NCBI GenBank assembly: GCA_017620335.1
Contig: JAFZQO010000010.1
Location: forward strand, 44,063 to 108,062
Source of the DNA: Bacteroidales bacterium
GTDB taxonomy: Bacteria > Bacteroidota > Bacteroidia > Bacteroidales > UBA932
Direction of reading: 5' to 3'
DNA length: 64,000 bases
The position numbers were made by a program, and so were the translations under genes. The notes under the pieces were generated by a model, which worked only from the letters and a program-made list of their open reading frames with translations, did not search any database and had not been told where the DNA came from. Positions 7,891-17,146 of the stretch are shown here, piece after piece. Positions within the stretch are counted from its first letter, which is position 1; every line of letters starts with the position of its first letter.

Positions 7891-9285
7891 TTAAAACTGA
7901 TTTTCGTGTCCGTACAACTCCGTAGGATACCTCCCGCTGAAGCAGGCGGTACAGAGTTCCGCCCGGCCTGAGGCCTCGAAGAGGGCCTTCTCAGAGAGGT
8001 AGTGGAGGGAGTCGGCGCCGATGTAGTCGCAGATCTCCTGTTCGGTGTGGTCTGCGCCGATCAGCTGGTCCCGGGTGCCGGTGTCGATGCCGTAGAAGCA
8101 GGGCCAGGCATATTTGGGGCTTGCGATGAGCATGTGGACCTCCGTCGCCCCCGCGTCGCGCAGCATCTTCACTATTTGCCGCGACGTGGTTCCGCGGACG
8201 ATTGAGTCGTCTATGACGGCGATGCGCCGGCCCTTGACGATGCTCCTTACGGGGGACAGTTTCATGCGGACGCCGATGTCGCGCATCGACTGGGCCGGCT
8301 GGATAAAGGTACGGGCAACGTACATGTTCTTCAACAGACCCATCTCCAGGGGTATATGGCCGGCTTCCGCATAGCCGATGGCGGCGCTCATGCTTGACTC
8401 TGGGACGCTGGCTACGATGTCCGCGGGGACGGGGTGCTCCTGATACAGGAGCCTGCCCGTCCGCTTGCGGAAAGCGTGGACGCTGCAGCCTTCGATGTCG
8501 CTGTCCGGCCGTGCGAAGTAGATGTATTCCATCGCGCACATCCTCCTGCCGGCGGAATGCGAATGGCGGAGGCTCTTCAAACCGTCCGGTCCTATGGAGA
8601 TGAGCTCGCCGGGCTCGACGTCCCTGATGAAATCCGCTTTCAGCGCGTTCAGGGCGCATGTCTCGCTGGCGATGACGTAGCCGTCCCCGAGCCGCCCTAT
8701 GGAAAGGGGACGGAATCCATACTTGTCCCTGCAGGCATACAGGACGCCGTCCGCCAGCATTACGGTGCAAAAAGCCCCGTCAAGCTGGTTCGCCGCCGGA
8801 ATGATGCTGGAGGCCCAGTCTCCCTTCTTCGCCCCCATTCCGATCAGGTGGGCGAACAGTTCGCTGTCGGAAGTTGTATTGAAAAGGTGGCCCAGCGCCT
8901 CGAGCCTGGATTTGATGTCGGCCGCGTTGACGATGTTGCCGTTGTGTGCGAGGGCGAAGCGTCCTGCGCTGCAGGACATCATGAAAGGCTGGATGTTCTC
9001 CATGCCGCCCACCTCGGTGGTGGGGTAGCGTACGTGACCTATGCAGATGCTGCCGTGGAGACCGGCGAGGGCGGATTCCGTGAAAACGTCCTTGACCAGT
9101 CCCGCACCCTTATGTACGCAAATGTTTCCAGCGGGGTCGCAGACGGCGGCACCGCAGGCCTGCTGGCCCCTGTGCTGCAGCGCCTGCAACGCCAGGAAGG
9201 CCTTCCTCGGGGCGTCCTCCACCCCGTAGATCCCCAACACGCCGCACTCTTCGTGCAACTCTTCGAAACAGTGACTAAAGTCCAT
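7891..9285 (-). CDS. purF: Amidophosphoribosyltransferase
   Basis: 464 residues; catalyses the first committed step of purine synthesis, moving glutamine amide nitrogen to PRPP. Motifs: a short propeptide followed by the catalytic Cys14 (HEECGVLGIYG), glutaminase residues GHVRYPTTE and LAHNGNI, and the PRPP site VIDDSIVRGTTS near residue 356. Cysteines in MCAMEY, AWPCFYG and CTACFSG match the 4Fe-4S ligands of the Bacillus subtilis-type enzyme. Last gene of the nitrogen operon, overlapping the end of dapL by 11 bp. Placement with gltBD and asnB groups it with other glutamine-amide users. Confidence 0.96.
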   Translation of the reverse strand: MDFSHCFEELHEECGVLGIYGVEDAPRKAFLALQALQHRGQQACGAAVCDPAGNICVHKGAGLVKDVFTESALAGLHGSICIGHVRYPTTEVGGMENIQPFMMSCSAGRFALAHNGNIVNAADIKSRLEALGHLFNTTSDSELFAHLIGMGAKKGDWASSIIPAANQLDGAFCTVMLADGVLYACRDKYGFRPLSIGRLGDGYVIASETCALNALKADFIRDVEPGELISIGPDGLKSLRHSHSAGRRMCAMEYIYFARPDSDIEGCSVHAFRKRTGRLLYQEHPVPADIVASVPESSMSAAIGYAEAGHIPLEMGLLKNMYVARTFIQPAQSMRDIGVRMKLSPVRSIVKGRRIAVIDDSIVRGTTSRQIVKMLRDAGATEVHMLIASPKYAWPCFYGIDTGTRDQLIGADHTEQEICDYIGADSLHYLSEKALFEASGRAELCTACFSGRYPTELYGHENQF

Positions 9286-10480
9286 CTATGCAGTTTTCCA
9301 ACCTGTCCATAGCTTCGATTGTCCGCTCCCTGCCGGCGAATGACGTCAGCCTGAAGTATCCCCGGCCCGCCCGGCCGAAGCCGGATCCGGGAGTTATGAC
9401 TATTCCCGCCCTTTTCAGCAGGATGTCGAAGAACTCCCAGTCGTCCATCCCGTCCGGAGTCCTGGCCCATACGTACGGGGCATTCTCTCCGCCGGAGGCG
9501 TGCAGCCCCGCCCGCTTCAATCCGTCCCGGATGACGGCGGCGTTGCCGAGGTAGTAGCGGATGCTCTCGCGCGTCTGTTCCCTCCCTTCGGGAGAGTACA
9601 CCGCATACGCTCCGCGCTGCGACACATACGACGCGCCGTTGAACTTGCACCCCTGCCGGCGCTCCCAGAGAGCGTTGAGGGTCTTATCCGCGCCGTCAGT
9701 GCTGCGGCCCCGGAGTTCTCCGGGGACGACGGTGTACCCGCAGCGGATGCCGGTGAAACCGGCCGTCTTGGAGTAGCTGCGGAATTCGACCGCGCATTCC
9801 CGCGCACCGTCTATCTCGTAGATGGAGTGCGGAATGTCCGGATCCTGGATAAAGGCCTCGTAGGCCGAATCGTAAAGGATCAGGGATCCGTTCCGGAGTG
9901 CATAGTCCACCCATCCTTCCAGCTTTTCGCGGCTTATCACCGCGCCGGTCGGGTTGTTCGGGTAGCAAAGATAAACAATATCCAGCTTTTCTTCGGGGAT
10001 TTCTCCCGTAAATCCGTCTTCCTGCGAGCAAGTGATGAACCTGATACGCCTTCCGTCGATGACGTTGGTGTCCACGTATACGGGATAGACGGGGTCGATG
10101 ATGCCCACGGAATTCCCGTCCGAGAACAGGTCCAGGATGTTTCCGAGGTCGCTCTTGGCCCCGTCGCTGATGAACACCTCCTCCGGATCGACGGTGACGC
10201 CCCGGGAGGCGTAGTCTCCCTGGACGACGGCCTCGCGGAGCCAGCCGTAGCCGTGCTCCGGCCCATAGCCGTGGAACCTCTCCTGCACGGAGAGGTCGTC
10301 CACGGCCTCGTGCATGGCACGGATTACGGCCGGGGCGATGGGGAGCGTCACGTCCCCGATCCCCATCCTGATGATGTCGGTCTCCGGGGAGGCTTCATGG
10401 AATGCGGCCACCCTGCGGGCGACCTCCTGGAACAGATACCGGTGTTCCAGCCGGCAGTATCCGTCTTTGATGCGTATCAT
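9275..10480 (-). CDS. dapL: LL-diaminopimelate aminotransferase
   Basis: 401-residue PLP enzyme (class I/II aminotransferase) that converts tetrahydrodipicolinate straight to LL-diaminopimelate using glutamate as amino donor. Visible: MGIGDVTLPIAPAVIRAMHE, FISDGAKSDLGN, YLCYPNNPTGAVI, DSAYEAFI and the PLP lysine, Lys238, in SYSKTAGFTG; PGSGFGRAGRGYFRLT at the C-terminus. Full family length. Three bp downstream of dapF and overlapping purF, so lysine/peptidoglycan precursor synthesis is tied to the glutamate-producing operon. The alternative dapC/dapD/dapE genes are not in this window. Confidence 0.94.
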   Translation of the reverse strand: MIRIKDGYCRLEHRYLFQEVARRVAAFHEASPETDIIRMGIGDVTLPIAPAVIRAMHEAVDDLSVQERFHGYGPEHGYGWLREAVVQGDYASRGVTVDPEEVFISDGAKSDLGNILDLFSDGNSVGIIDPVYPVYVDTNVIDGRRIRFITCSQEDGFTGEIPEEKLDIVYLCYPNNPTGAVISREKLEGWVDYALRNGSLILYDSAYEAFIQDPDIPHSIYEIDGARECAVEFRSYSKTAGFTGIRCGYTVVPGELRGRSTDGADKTLNALWERRQGCKFNGASYVSQRGAYAVYSPEGREQTRESIRYYLGNAAVIRDGLKRAGLHASGGENAPYVWARTPDGMDDWEFFDILLKRAGIVITPGSGFGRAGRGYFRLTSFAGRERTIEAMDRLENCIDGL

Positions 10481-10483
10481 GTC

Positions 10484-11335
10484 TCAGTCCTCCAGTTCAA
10501 TGGTCCCTTCGAAAACGGTAGTCGCCGTACCGGTCATGCGGATTTCCTTGGTGGCGGGATCCCAGGACACTTCCAGAGATCCTCCGTCCATGATTACGGT
10601 ACAGCCGTCCGGCCGTGTGTAGCCGGCCATCGCGGCTGCGACGGCCGTGGCGCAGGCCCCCGTGCCGCAGGCCTGCGTTATGCCGCTCCCGCGCTCCCAG
10701 ACGCGCATGCGGATATGCCTCTCGTCGAGCACTTGCGCGAATTCGATGTTGGCCCGGTGGGGGAACATGACGTCCTTCTCGAACAACGGTCCGGCCTCGG
10801 CCACCGGAGCGGCTTCGGCGTCCGGTACGAAGAGCACCAGATGGGGATTGCCGACGTCAATGGCCGTCCCGCGGAAACGCTTCCCGCAGGCGAAGGCGTC
10901 CTCAAGGATCCACTGCCCGCGGCTCCCGTCGGGAAGGACCACCTCGAGCGGAACTCCCTTGCCCATGTCCACGGTGACGTCGCGCACCTGGCCGGAAGGG
11001 TCCAGGTTCAGCTTGAGCATCTTGATGCCTGAAAGTGTTTCCAGAGCTATCAATGTCTTGTCTGACAGGCCCTTGTCATGGATGTACCTTCCTATGCAGC
11101 GGGAACCGTTGCCGCACATCATGGCCTCGGAACCGTCGGCGTTGAATATCCTCATGCTGAAGTCGGCGCAGTCCGACGCCCCTATGAGGATGAGTCCGTC
11201 GGAGCCGATGCCCTTGTGCCTGTCGCTCCAGAGGACGGACAGCCGTGACGGGTCTTCGATAGGGTACTCCATGGCATTGACGTAGATGTAGTCGTTGCCG
11301 AGCCCGTGCATCTTGGTAAAAGGGATCTTTCTCAT
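10484..11335 (-). CDS. dapF: Diaminopimelate epimerase
   Basis: 283 residues; interconverts LL- and meso-diaminopimelate by a two-cysteine mechanism. Begins [18 protein letters not shown], the classic DapF N-terminus; catalytic Cys74 in MMCGNGSRC and Cys223 in [21 protein letters not shown] and GNPHLVLFV also present. An open frame continues upstream inside gltD, but the ATG at 11335 overlaps the gltD stop by ATGA and matches the family start. Acts directly after the neighbouring DapL. Confidence 0.95.
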   Translation of the reverse strand: MRKIPFTKMHGLGNDYIYVNAMEYPIEDPSRLSVLWSDRHKGIGSDGLILIGASDCADFSMRIFNADGSEAMMCGNGSRCIGRYIHDKGLSDKTLIALETLSGIKMLKLNLDPSGQVRDVTVDMGKGVPLEVVLPDGSRGQWILEDAFACGKRFRGTAIDVGNPHLVLFVPDAEAAPVAEAGPLFEKDVMFPHRANIEFAQVLDERHIRMRVWERGSGITQACGTGACATAVAAAMAGYTRPDGCTVIMDGGSLEVSWDPATKEIRMTGTATTVFEGTIELED

Positions 11336-12681
11336 AATCTTCCGTTCAGATAATCGTCGACTTCCTGTGCCGTGGCCCGTCCTCCGGCCAGCGCCCTGAC
11401 GACCAGGCTTGTCCCGGTCTTTGCGTCGCCGGCGAGGAAGACGTTGGGGCCGAACTGCGGGTGCTGGGGCTTCAGGAAGCCCATCGCCAGCAGCACCATG
11501 TCGCACTCGATGATACTCTTCCGGCCGGTAGGTTTCATCTGGGGACGGCCTCCGTCCGGAGCAGGCAGCCAGTCGACTTCCTCGACTTCCACGCCGGCCA
11601 CCCGGCCCTTGCAGTCGTCGATGAACCTGCAGGAAGACAGGCTCCAGCGCCTGTCGCATCCCTCCTCGTGGCTGGTGGAGGTCCTGAGTATCATGGGCCA
11701 GGCCGGCCATGGAGTGGCCGGATTGTAACCCTCCGGCGGTTTGGGCATGATCTCGATCTGTGTGACGTTTTTGCAGCCCTGGCGGTGGCAGGTGCCGATG
11801 CAGTCGCTGCCGGTGTCGCCTCCGCCGATGACCAGGACCGTCCGGCCTTTGGCCGATACGGTCTCCTCCTTGCTGAACTGCTCTCCCGCGAGCCTGCGGT
11901 TCTGCTGGGTCAGAAGGTCCAGCGCGAAGTATATGCCCTTTAGCTCCCTTCCGGGGATGGGCAGGTCGCGCGCAGTCGGGGTGCCGGTGGAGATGACATA
12001 AGCGTCATAGCCTTCCGGAAGGTGTTCCGTATCCACGGTCACGCCGTAGCGGAAGGTGATGCCCTCCTGCTCCAGCACTGCTATTCGCCTGTCTATCACA
12101 TACTTGTCTAACTTGAAATTGGGTATGCCGTAGCGGACGAGGCCGCCTGCGGAAGGCATCTTCTCCAGTACGGTTACGTCGTAACCCCGTTTGTTGAGCT
12201 GTACGGCTGCGGAGAGTCCGGCGGGGCCGGCTCCGACCACCGCCACCTTCTTTCCGTTGCGGGGATACTGGCGAGGATGGACATATCCTTCGCGGAATGC
12301 GCGCTCGATGATCGAGCACTCGTTCTCGCGGACGGTCACAGGCGCGTCCATGCTGTGGTTGAGCACGCAGCTCTTCTCGCAAAGGGCGGGGCAGATGCGC
12401 CCGGTGAATTCCGGAAAGTCGTTGGTCTGCGACAGGAGCTTGTAGGCAAGCTCCCACTTGCCCTTGCAGGCCGCGTCCTGCCACTCGGGCTGACGGTTGC
12501 CCAGCGGGCAGGCCCAATGGCAGAAAGGTACGCCGCAGTCCATGCACCGGGAAGCCTGGAGCATGCGGTCGCCCTCGTTGAGGACCTGCTCCACTTCTCC
12601 GAAATTGGAGATTCTTTCAAATACCGGCCTGTGGCCGGCTTCCTGACGGGGAATGGTCAGGAATGCATTCGGGTTTCCCAT
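11332..12681 (-). CDS. gltD: Glutamate synthase, small (beta) subunit
   Basis: 449 residues; the flavoprotein half of GOGAT that takes electrons from NAD(P)H and passes them to GltB. N-terminal Fe-S cysteines in [17 protein letters not shown] and [12 protein letters not shown]-binding [13 protein letters not shown](P)-binding [11 protein letters not shown], and a C-terminal [15 protein letters not shown]. Length is normal. It lies 12 bp after gltB and is coupled to dapF by ATGA. Confidence 0.96.
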   Translation of the reverse strand: MGNPNAFLTIPRQEAGHRPVFERISNFGEVEQVLNEGDRMLQASRCMDCGVPFCHWACPLGNRQPEWQDAACKGKWELAYKLLSQTNDFPEFTGRICPALCEKSCVLNHSMDAPVTVRENECSIIERAFREGYVHPRQYPRNGKKVAVVGAGPAGLSAAVQLNKRGYDVTVLEKMPSAGGLVRYGIPNFKLDKYVIDRRIAVLEQEGITFRYGVTVDTEHLPEGYDAYVISTGTPTARDLPIPGRELKGIYFALDLLTQQNRRLAGEQFSKEETVSAKGRTVLVIGGGDTGSDCIGTCHRQGCKNVTQIEIMPKPPEGYNPATPWPAWPMILRTSTSHEEGCDRRWSLSSCRFIDDCKGRVAGVEVEEVDWLPAPDGGRPQMKPTGRKSIIECDMVLLAMGFLKPQHPQFGPNVFLAGDAKTGTSLVVRALAGGRATAQEVDDYLNGRL

Positions 12682-12693
12682 AATCCTTTTCCG

Positions 12694-15600
12694 TTAATAT
12701 TCCATCTGTACATTGTCGATCTTTTCGTTCAGCTTGCGGATCTGCTCCTCGTGGAGCACCCTCTTGTATTCGATAGGGGTGACCTGGATGAAGTCCTCGG
12801 CGTATTCGGACCAATGCTCGAGCATCCTTGCCGCCAGAGAGGAGCCTGTCAGCCTGCGGTGTTCCGCTATGAGGCCCTTCAGTTCCTCCATCCTGGCCTT
12901 CTCCTCGATCAGTCCGAGCTCTATCATCTCCATGTTGCAATAGTAGTCGAAGTTGTGGTCGGGGTCCCAGACATAGGCAAGGCCGCCGGACATACCGGCC
13001 GCGAAGTTGCGTCCCGTAGGTCCGAGGACCACGACGCGTCCTCCGGTCATGTACTCGCAGCAATGGTCTCCGACTCCCTCGACCACAGCGGTGGCGCCGG
13101 AGTTGCGGACGGCGAAGCGTTCGCCGGCCCGTCCGGCCATGAACAGAGAGCCGGACGTGGCGCCGTAGAGCAGCGTATTGCCGGCGATCGTGTTCGCGGA
13201 AGCCTCGAAATGGGCGTCAGGGTCGGGCCGGACGACGATTCGCCCTCCGGAAAGACCCTTGCCCAGATAATCGTTGGCCTCGCCTTCGAGCCTGAAGCTT
13301 ACGCCCTTCATCAGGAAGGCCCCGAAACTCTGTCCTGCCGATCCGTGGAAGGTTACGTTCACCGTTCCGTCGGGCAGGCCTTCCTCGCCGTAGCGCTCCG
13401 CGATACGGCCGGAAAGCAGCGCCCCGACGGTGCGGTCGGTGTTGGCGATCCCGTAGTGCAGCGACACGCTGCGGCCGCTCTCAAGGGCGGGTCTGGCTGC
13501 CGCCAGGATATGCCTGTCGAGGACGTCTCCCAGCGTGTTCCTGAATCCCGGATCGGCGTGGAGGCAGCCCTCTCCATTCTGGAAGAGGAGGCGGCCGAAG
13601 TCCAGCGAAGCCGCCTTCGATCCGCTCTTTGCCTTGTCCACGACGATCAGGTCCGTACGTCCGACGATATCCTCGAACTTCCTGAATCCCATGTCTGCAA
13701 GGTACTCTCGCACCTCTTCGGCCAGGAAGAGATAGTAGTTCACTAGGGCGTCGCTGCTTCCACGGTACAGCTTGAGCAGCTGTGGGTTGCGCGTCGCAAT
13801 GCCCATGGGACAGGAGTTGGCGTGGCACTTGCGCATCAGGACGCAGCCGAGCACTATGAGCTGGGCCGTTCCGAAGCCGAACTCGTCAGCGCCGAGAAGG
13901 GCCATCGAGACGACGTCGCGCCCGGTCTTGAGCTGGCCGTCGGTCTGGAGCGTCACCTTGTCGCGGAGTCCGTTCATTACCAGGGTCTGCCTGGTCTCGG
14001 AGAGTCCTATCTCCGGCGGCAGGCCGGCGTAGCGGATGGAGGACATGGGCGAAGCCCCCGTGCCTCCCTCCGCGCCGGAGATGACGATCAGGTCGGCCTT
14101 GGCCTTGGCAACGCCCGCGGCCACGGTTCCGACCCCGCTTTCCGCGACCAGCTTCACGCTGATGCGCGCATCGGGATTAACGTTGCGGAGGTCGAAGATC
14201 AGCTGCTTGAGGTCCTCGATGGAATAGATGTCATGATGGGGCGGGGGAGAGATGAGGGAAATGCCCGGGATTGAATGCCGGGTCTTCGCTATGATGCCGT
14301 CGACCTTGTATCCGGGCAGCTGTCCGCCTTCTCCGGGCTTCGCTCCCTGGGCGATCTTGATCTGTATTTCCCTCGCGTTGACGAGGTATTCGGTGGTCAC
14401 TCCGAAACGTCCGGAAGCGACCTGCTTGATGCCGCTGTTCTTCGCCGTATGGAAGCGTTCTCGGTCCTCTCCGCCTTCACCGGTATTGCTGCGCGAGCCG
14501 AGGCGGTTCAGGGCTTCCGCGATGGCCTCGTGGGCGCCCTGGCTGATGGCGCCGAAGGACATCGCAGCCCCGACGAAGCGCTTCACAATCTCCTCCGCCG
14601 GCTCAACCTCCTCGATAGGAATAGGATTATGCTTGAAAGTGAAGAAGTCGCGCAGGAACAGAGGCTCCCGGTGGTTGTCAATTATGGAGGTGAACTCCTT
14701 GAATTTCTTGTAGTCGCCGGTCCTCGTGGAAAGCTGGAGGGCGGCTATGGCCTCGGGTGTCCAGGAGTGGGGGATTCCGTCCTTGCGGAAGGAATACTGG
14801 CCGACATGCGGAAGGATGTCGGACACCTCGCAGGCGAATCCCTGCGAATGCATCCTTGCTGCGTCCAGCGCGATACGTGACAGCGAGATGCCCCCGACCG
14901 TCGAGGACGGGGTGCCGAAATAGTCCCTGAGCAGTTCCGCCCCGAGTCCGATGCTCTCGAAGATCTTGGCCCCGCGGTAGGAGCGTATCGTGCTGATGCC
15001 CATCTTGCTGAGTATCTTCTTGAGCCCCTTGTCCACGGCCTTGATGTAGTTCTTGCGCGCGGTCTCGAAGTCGAGCTGCAGGTCGCCTTTCTTCACCAGG
15101 TCGTCGATGATGGCGAAGGCCATGTAGGGGTTGACGGCGCTGGCGCCGTAGCCGAGCAGGAGGGCGGAATGCATCGTCTCCCTTATCTCCCCGCTTTCCA
15201 CGATCAGAGCCGTCTGGACGCGCTTCTGTACCTTGACCAGGTAATGGTGTATGGCGCTGACGGCCAGCAGGGAAGGTATGGCTGCATGGGTCTCGTCCAG
15301 CCCCCTGTCGCTTAGGATGATGTAGTTGATGCCGCGGTCCACGGACGCCTCGGCCTCGCGGCAGAGACCGTCCAGGGCCTCCTTCAGCCCGACCTCTCCC
15401 TTCGATTTATCGAACAGGATGGGCAGGACCTCGGTGTTGAAACCCTTGTAGCGGATGTGGCACAGCATGTCGAGTTCGTCGTTGGTCAGGACGGGCTGAG
15501 GCAGGCGGACCATCTTGCAGTGGCTCTCGTTGGGGGTGAGGATGTTCATGCCCACGGCGCCGATGTACTCGGTAAGGGACATGACGAGGTCCTCGCGTAT

Positions 15601-17142
15601 CGGGTCGATGGGAGGGTTCGTCACCTGGGCGAACTGCTGGCGGAAGTAATTGAACAGCAGCTGGGGACGCTCGGAAAGGGCCGCCAACTGTGTGTCGTTG
15701 CCCATGGACGAGACCGGCTCGGAGGCCGTGCTGCACATGGGCACGATTATGCGCTCAATGTCCTCCCGGGTGTAGTCGAAGGCCCTTAGCCTTTTTTCGA
15801 AGTCGGGGACGGAATTCTCGGCCTTGCGGCCGCTGCGCAGCTTCGCCAGCTCGATGCGGCCGTTGGACAGCCACTGGCGGTAGTCCTGACCGTCCGCCAG
15901 GGCCTGCTTTATCTCGTCGTTGCGGAAGATGCGGCCGGTCTTGGTGTCGACCATCAGGATCTTGCCGGGCTGGAGGGAACCTTTCTCAACTACGGAGCCG
16001 GCGTTGACCGGCAGGCATCCGGCCTCGGAGGCGATGGCGAGCATGCCCCTGTCGGTGACCAGGTAGCGCGAAGGGCGCAGGCCGTTGCGGTCCAGCATGC
16101 CTCCGGCGTACCGTCCGTCCGAGAATAGAATGGCGGCGGGTCCGTCCCACGGCTCCATGAGGATGGAGTGGTACTCGTAGAATGCTTTCAAGTCGTTCCC
16201 GATGGGGTTCTTCTCATTGAAAGACTCCGGAATCATCATCGACATCACGTGCGGCAGCTCCATCCCGGAATGGACGAAGAATTCCATCACGTTGTCGAAG
16301 GATGCGCTGTCGCTCATGCCCGGCTGGACGATTGGATGGATGTCCCGGACGTCGCCGAGGGCCTTGGAGGACAGCACGCTCTCGCGCGCCTCCATCCATC
16401 CGCGGTTGCCGCGGATGGTGTTGATCTCGCCGTTGTGCGCCATCATCCTGAACGGCTGGGCCAGGGACCAGGCCGGGAAGGTGTTGGTGCTGAAGCGCGA
16501 GTGGATCAGCGCCAGGCCCGAGGTGAAGAACGGGCTGGAGAGGTCGGGATAATACTCCTTCAACTGCGTGGAGGTAAGCATTCCCTTGTAAATCAACACT
16601 TTGCTGGAAAGGGAGACGACGTAGAAGTCCTTGTCGTCAATCTTCTGCTCAGCGTGCTTGCGGATGCGGTACAGCCTGGTCTCCAGGCCTTCCGGGGCGG
16701 CGTCTCCGCCCGTGACGATGACCTGGACTATGTGCGGCTCGCAGGCGAGGGCGGTCTCTCCGAGGATACTGCTGTCGACCGGGACTTCCCTGACGTTGGA
16801 GAGGATGAGCCCCTCCTTCTCGGTCTCCCTCCTGAGCACGTCCAGGCACATCTCCCCTTTTGCCCCGTCCTTCGGAAGGAAGACAAGTCCGGTGCCGTAC
16901 CTGCCCCTTTCCGGGACGGGGATGCCCTGGAGGAGGATGAATTCGTGGGGTATCTGCACCATGATGCCGGCGCCGTCGCCTGTCCTGGCGTCGGCGCCCT
17001 CGGCTCCACGGTGCTGAAGGTTCTCCAGCATGGTGAGCGCATCGGATACCAGTTGGTGGGTCTTGTTGCCGTTCAGGTCGGCTATGAGTCCCACGCCGCA
17101 GGCATCGTGCTCGTATGCCGGATTGTAAAGGGTTCTGTCCAT
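12694..17142 (-). CDS. gltB: Glutamate synthase, large (alpha) subunit
   Basis: 1482 residues; transfers the glutamine amide to 2-oxoglutarate to give two glutamates. Ntn-type glutaminase domain with catalytic Cys15 after a short propeptide (HDACGVGL), then the central and FMN synthase domains (GEGGEDRERF, AKPGEGGQLPGYKV, SGAEGGTGASP), the 3Fe-4S cysteines of CVLMRKCHANSCPMG, and the GXGXG beta-helix at the end. A GTG at 17169 is in frame but lies inside glnN; ATG 17142, 4 bp after the glnN stop, is a better start. Confidence 0.96.
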   Translation of the reverse strand: MDRTLYNPAYEHDACGVGLIADLNGNKTHQLVSDALTMLENLQHRGAEGADARTGDGAGIMVQIPHEFILLQGIPVPERGRYGTGLVFLPKDGAKGEMCLDVLRRETEKEGLILSNVREVPVDSSILGETALACEPHIVQVIVTGGDAAPEGLETRLYRIRKHAEQKIDDKDFYVVSLSSKVLIYKGMLTSTQLKEYYPDLSSPFFTSGLALIHSRFSTNTFPAWSLAQPFRMMAHNGEINTIRGNRGWMEARESVLSSKALGDVRDIHPIVQPGMSDSASFDNVMEFFVHSGMELPHVMSMMIPESFNEKNPIGNDLKAFYEYHSILMEPWDGPAAILFSDGRYAGGMLDRNGLRPSRYLVTDRGMLAIASEAGCLPVNAGSVVEKGSLQPGKILMVDTKTGRIFRNDEIKQALADGQDYRQWLSNGRIELAKLRSGRKAENSVPDFEKRLRAFDYTREDIERIIVPMCSTASEPVSSMGNDTQLAALSERPQLLFNYFRQQFAQVTNPPIDPIREDLVMSLTEYIGAVGMNILTPNESHCKMVRLPQPVLTNDELDMLCHIRYKGFNTEVLPILFDKSKGEVGLKEALDGLCREAEASVDRGINYIILSDRGLDETHAAIPSLLAVSAIHHYLVKVQKRVQTALIVESGEIRETMHSALLLGYGASAVNPYMAFAIIDDLVKKGDLQLDFETARKNYIKAVDKGLKKILSKMGISTIRSYRGAKIFESIGLGAELLRDYFGTPSSTVGGISLSRIALDAARMHSQGFACEVSDILPHVGQYSFRKDGIPHSWTPEAIAALQLSTRTGDYKKFKEFTSIIDNHREPLFLRDFFTFKHNPIPIEEVEPAEEIVKRFVGAAMSFGAISQGAHEAIAEALNRLGSRSNTGEGGEDRERFHTAKNSGIKQVASGRFGVTTEYLVNAREIQIKIAQGAKPGEGGQLPGYKVDGIIAKTRHSIPGISLISPPPHHDIYSIEDLKQLIFDLRNVNPDARISVKLVAESGVGTVAAGVAKAKADLIVISGAEGGTGASPMSSIRYAGLPPEIGLSETRQTLVMNGLRDKVTLQTDGQLKTGRDVVSMALLGADEFGFGTAQLIVLGCVLMRKCHANSCPMGIATRNPQLLKLYRGSSDALVNYYLFLAEEVREYLADMGFRKFEDIVGRTDLIVVDKAKSGSKAASLDFGRLLFQNGEGCLHADPGFRNTLGDVLDRHILAAARPALESGRSVSLHYGIANTDRTVGALLSGRIAERYGEEGLPDGTVNVTFHGSAGQSFGAFLMKGVSFRLEGEANDYLGKGLSGGRIVVRPDPDAHFEASANTIAGNTLLYGATSGSLFMAGRAGERFAVRNSGATAVVEGVGDHCCEYMTGGRVVVLGPTGRNFAAGMSGGLAYVWDPDHNFDYYCNMEMIELGLIEEKARMEELKGLIAEHRRLTGSSLAARMLEHWSEYAEDFIQVTPIEYKRVLHEEQIRKLNEKIDNVQMEY

Positions 17143-17146
17143 AAGG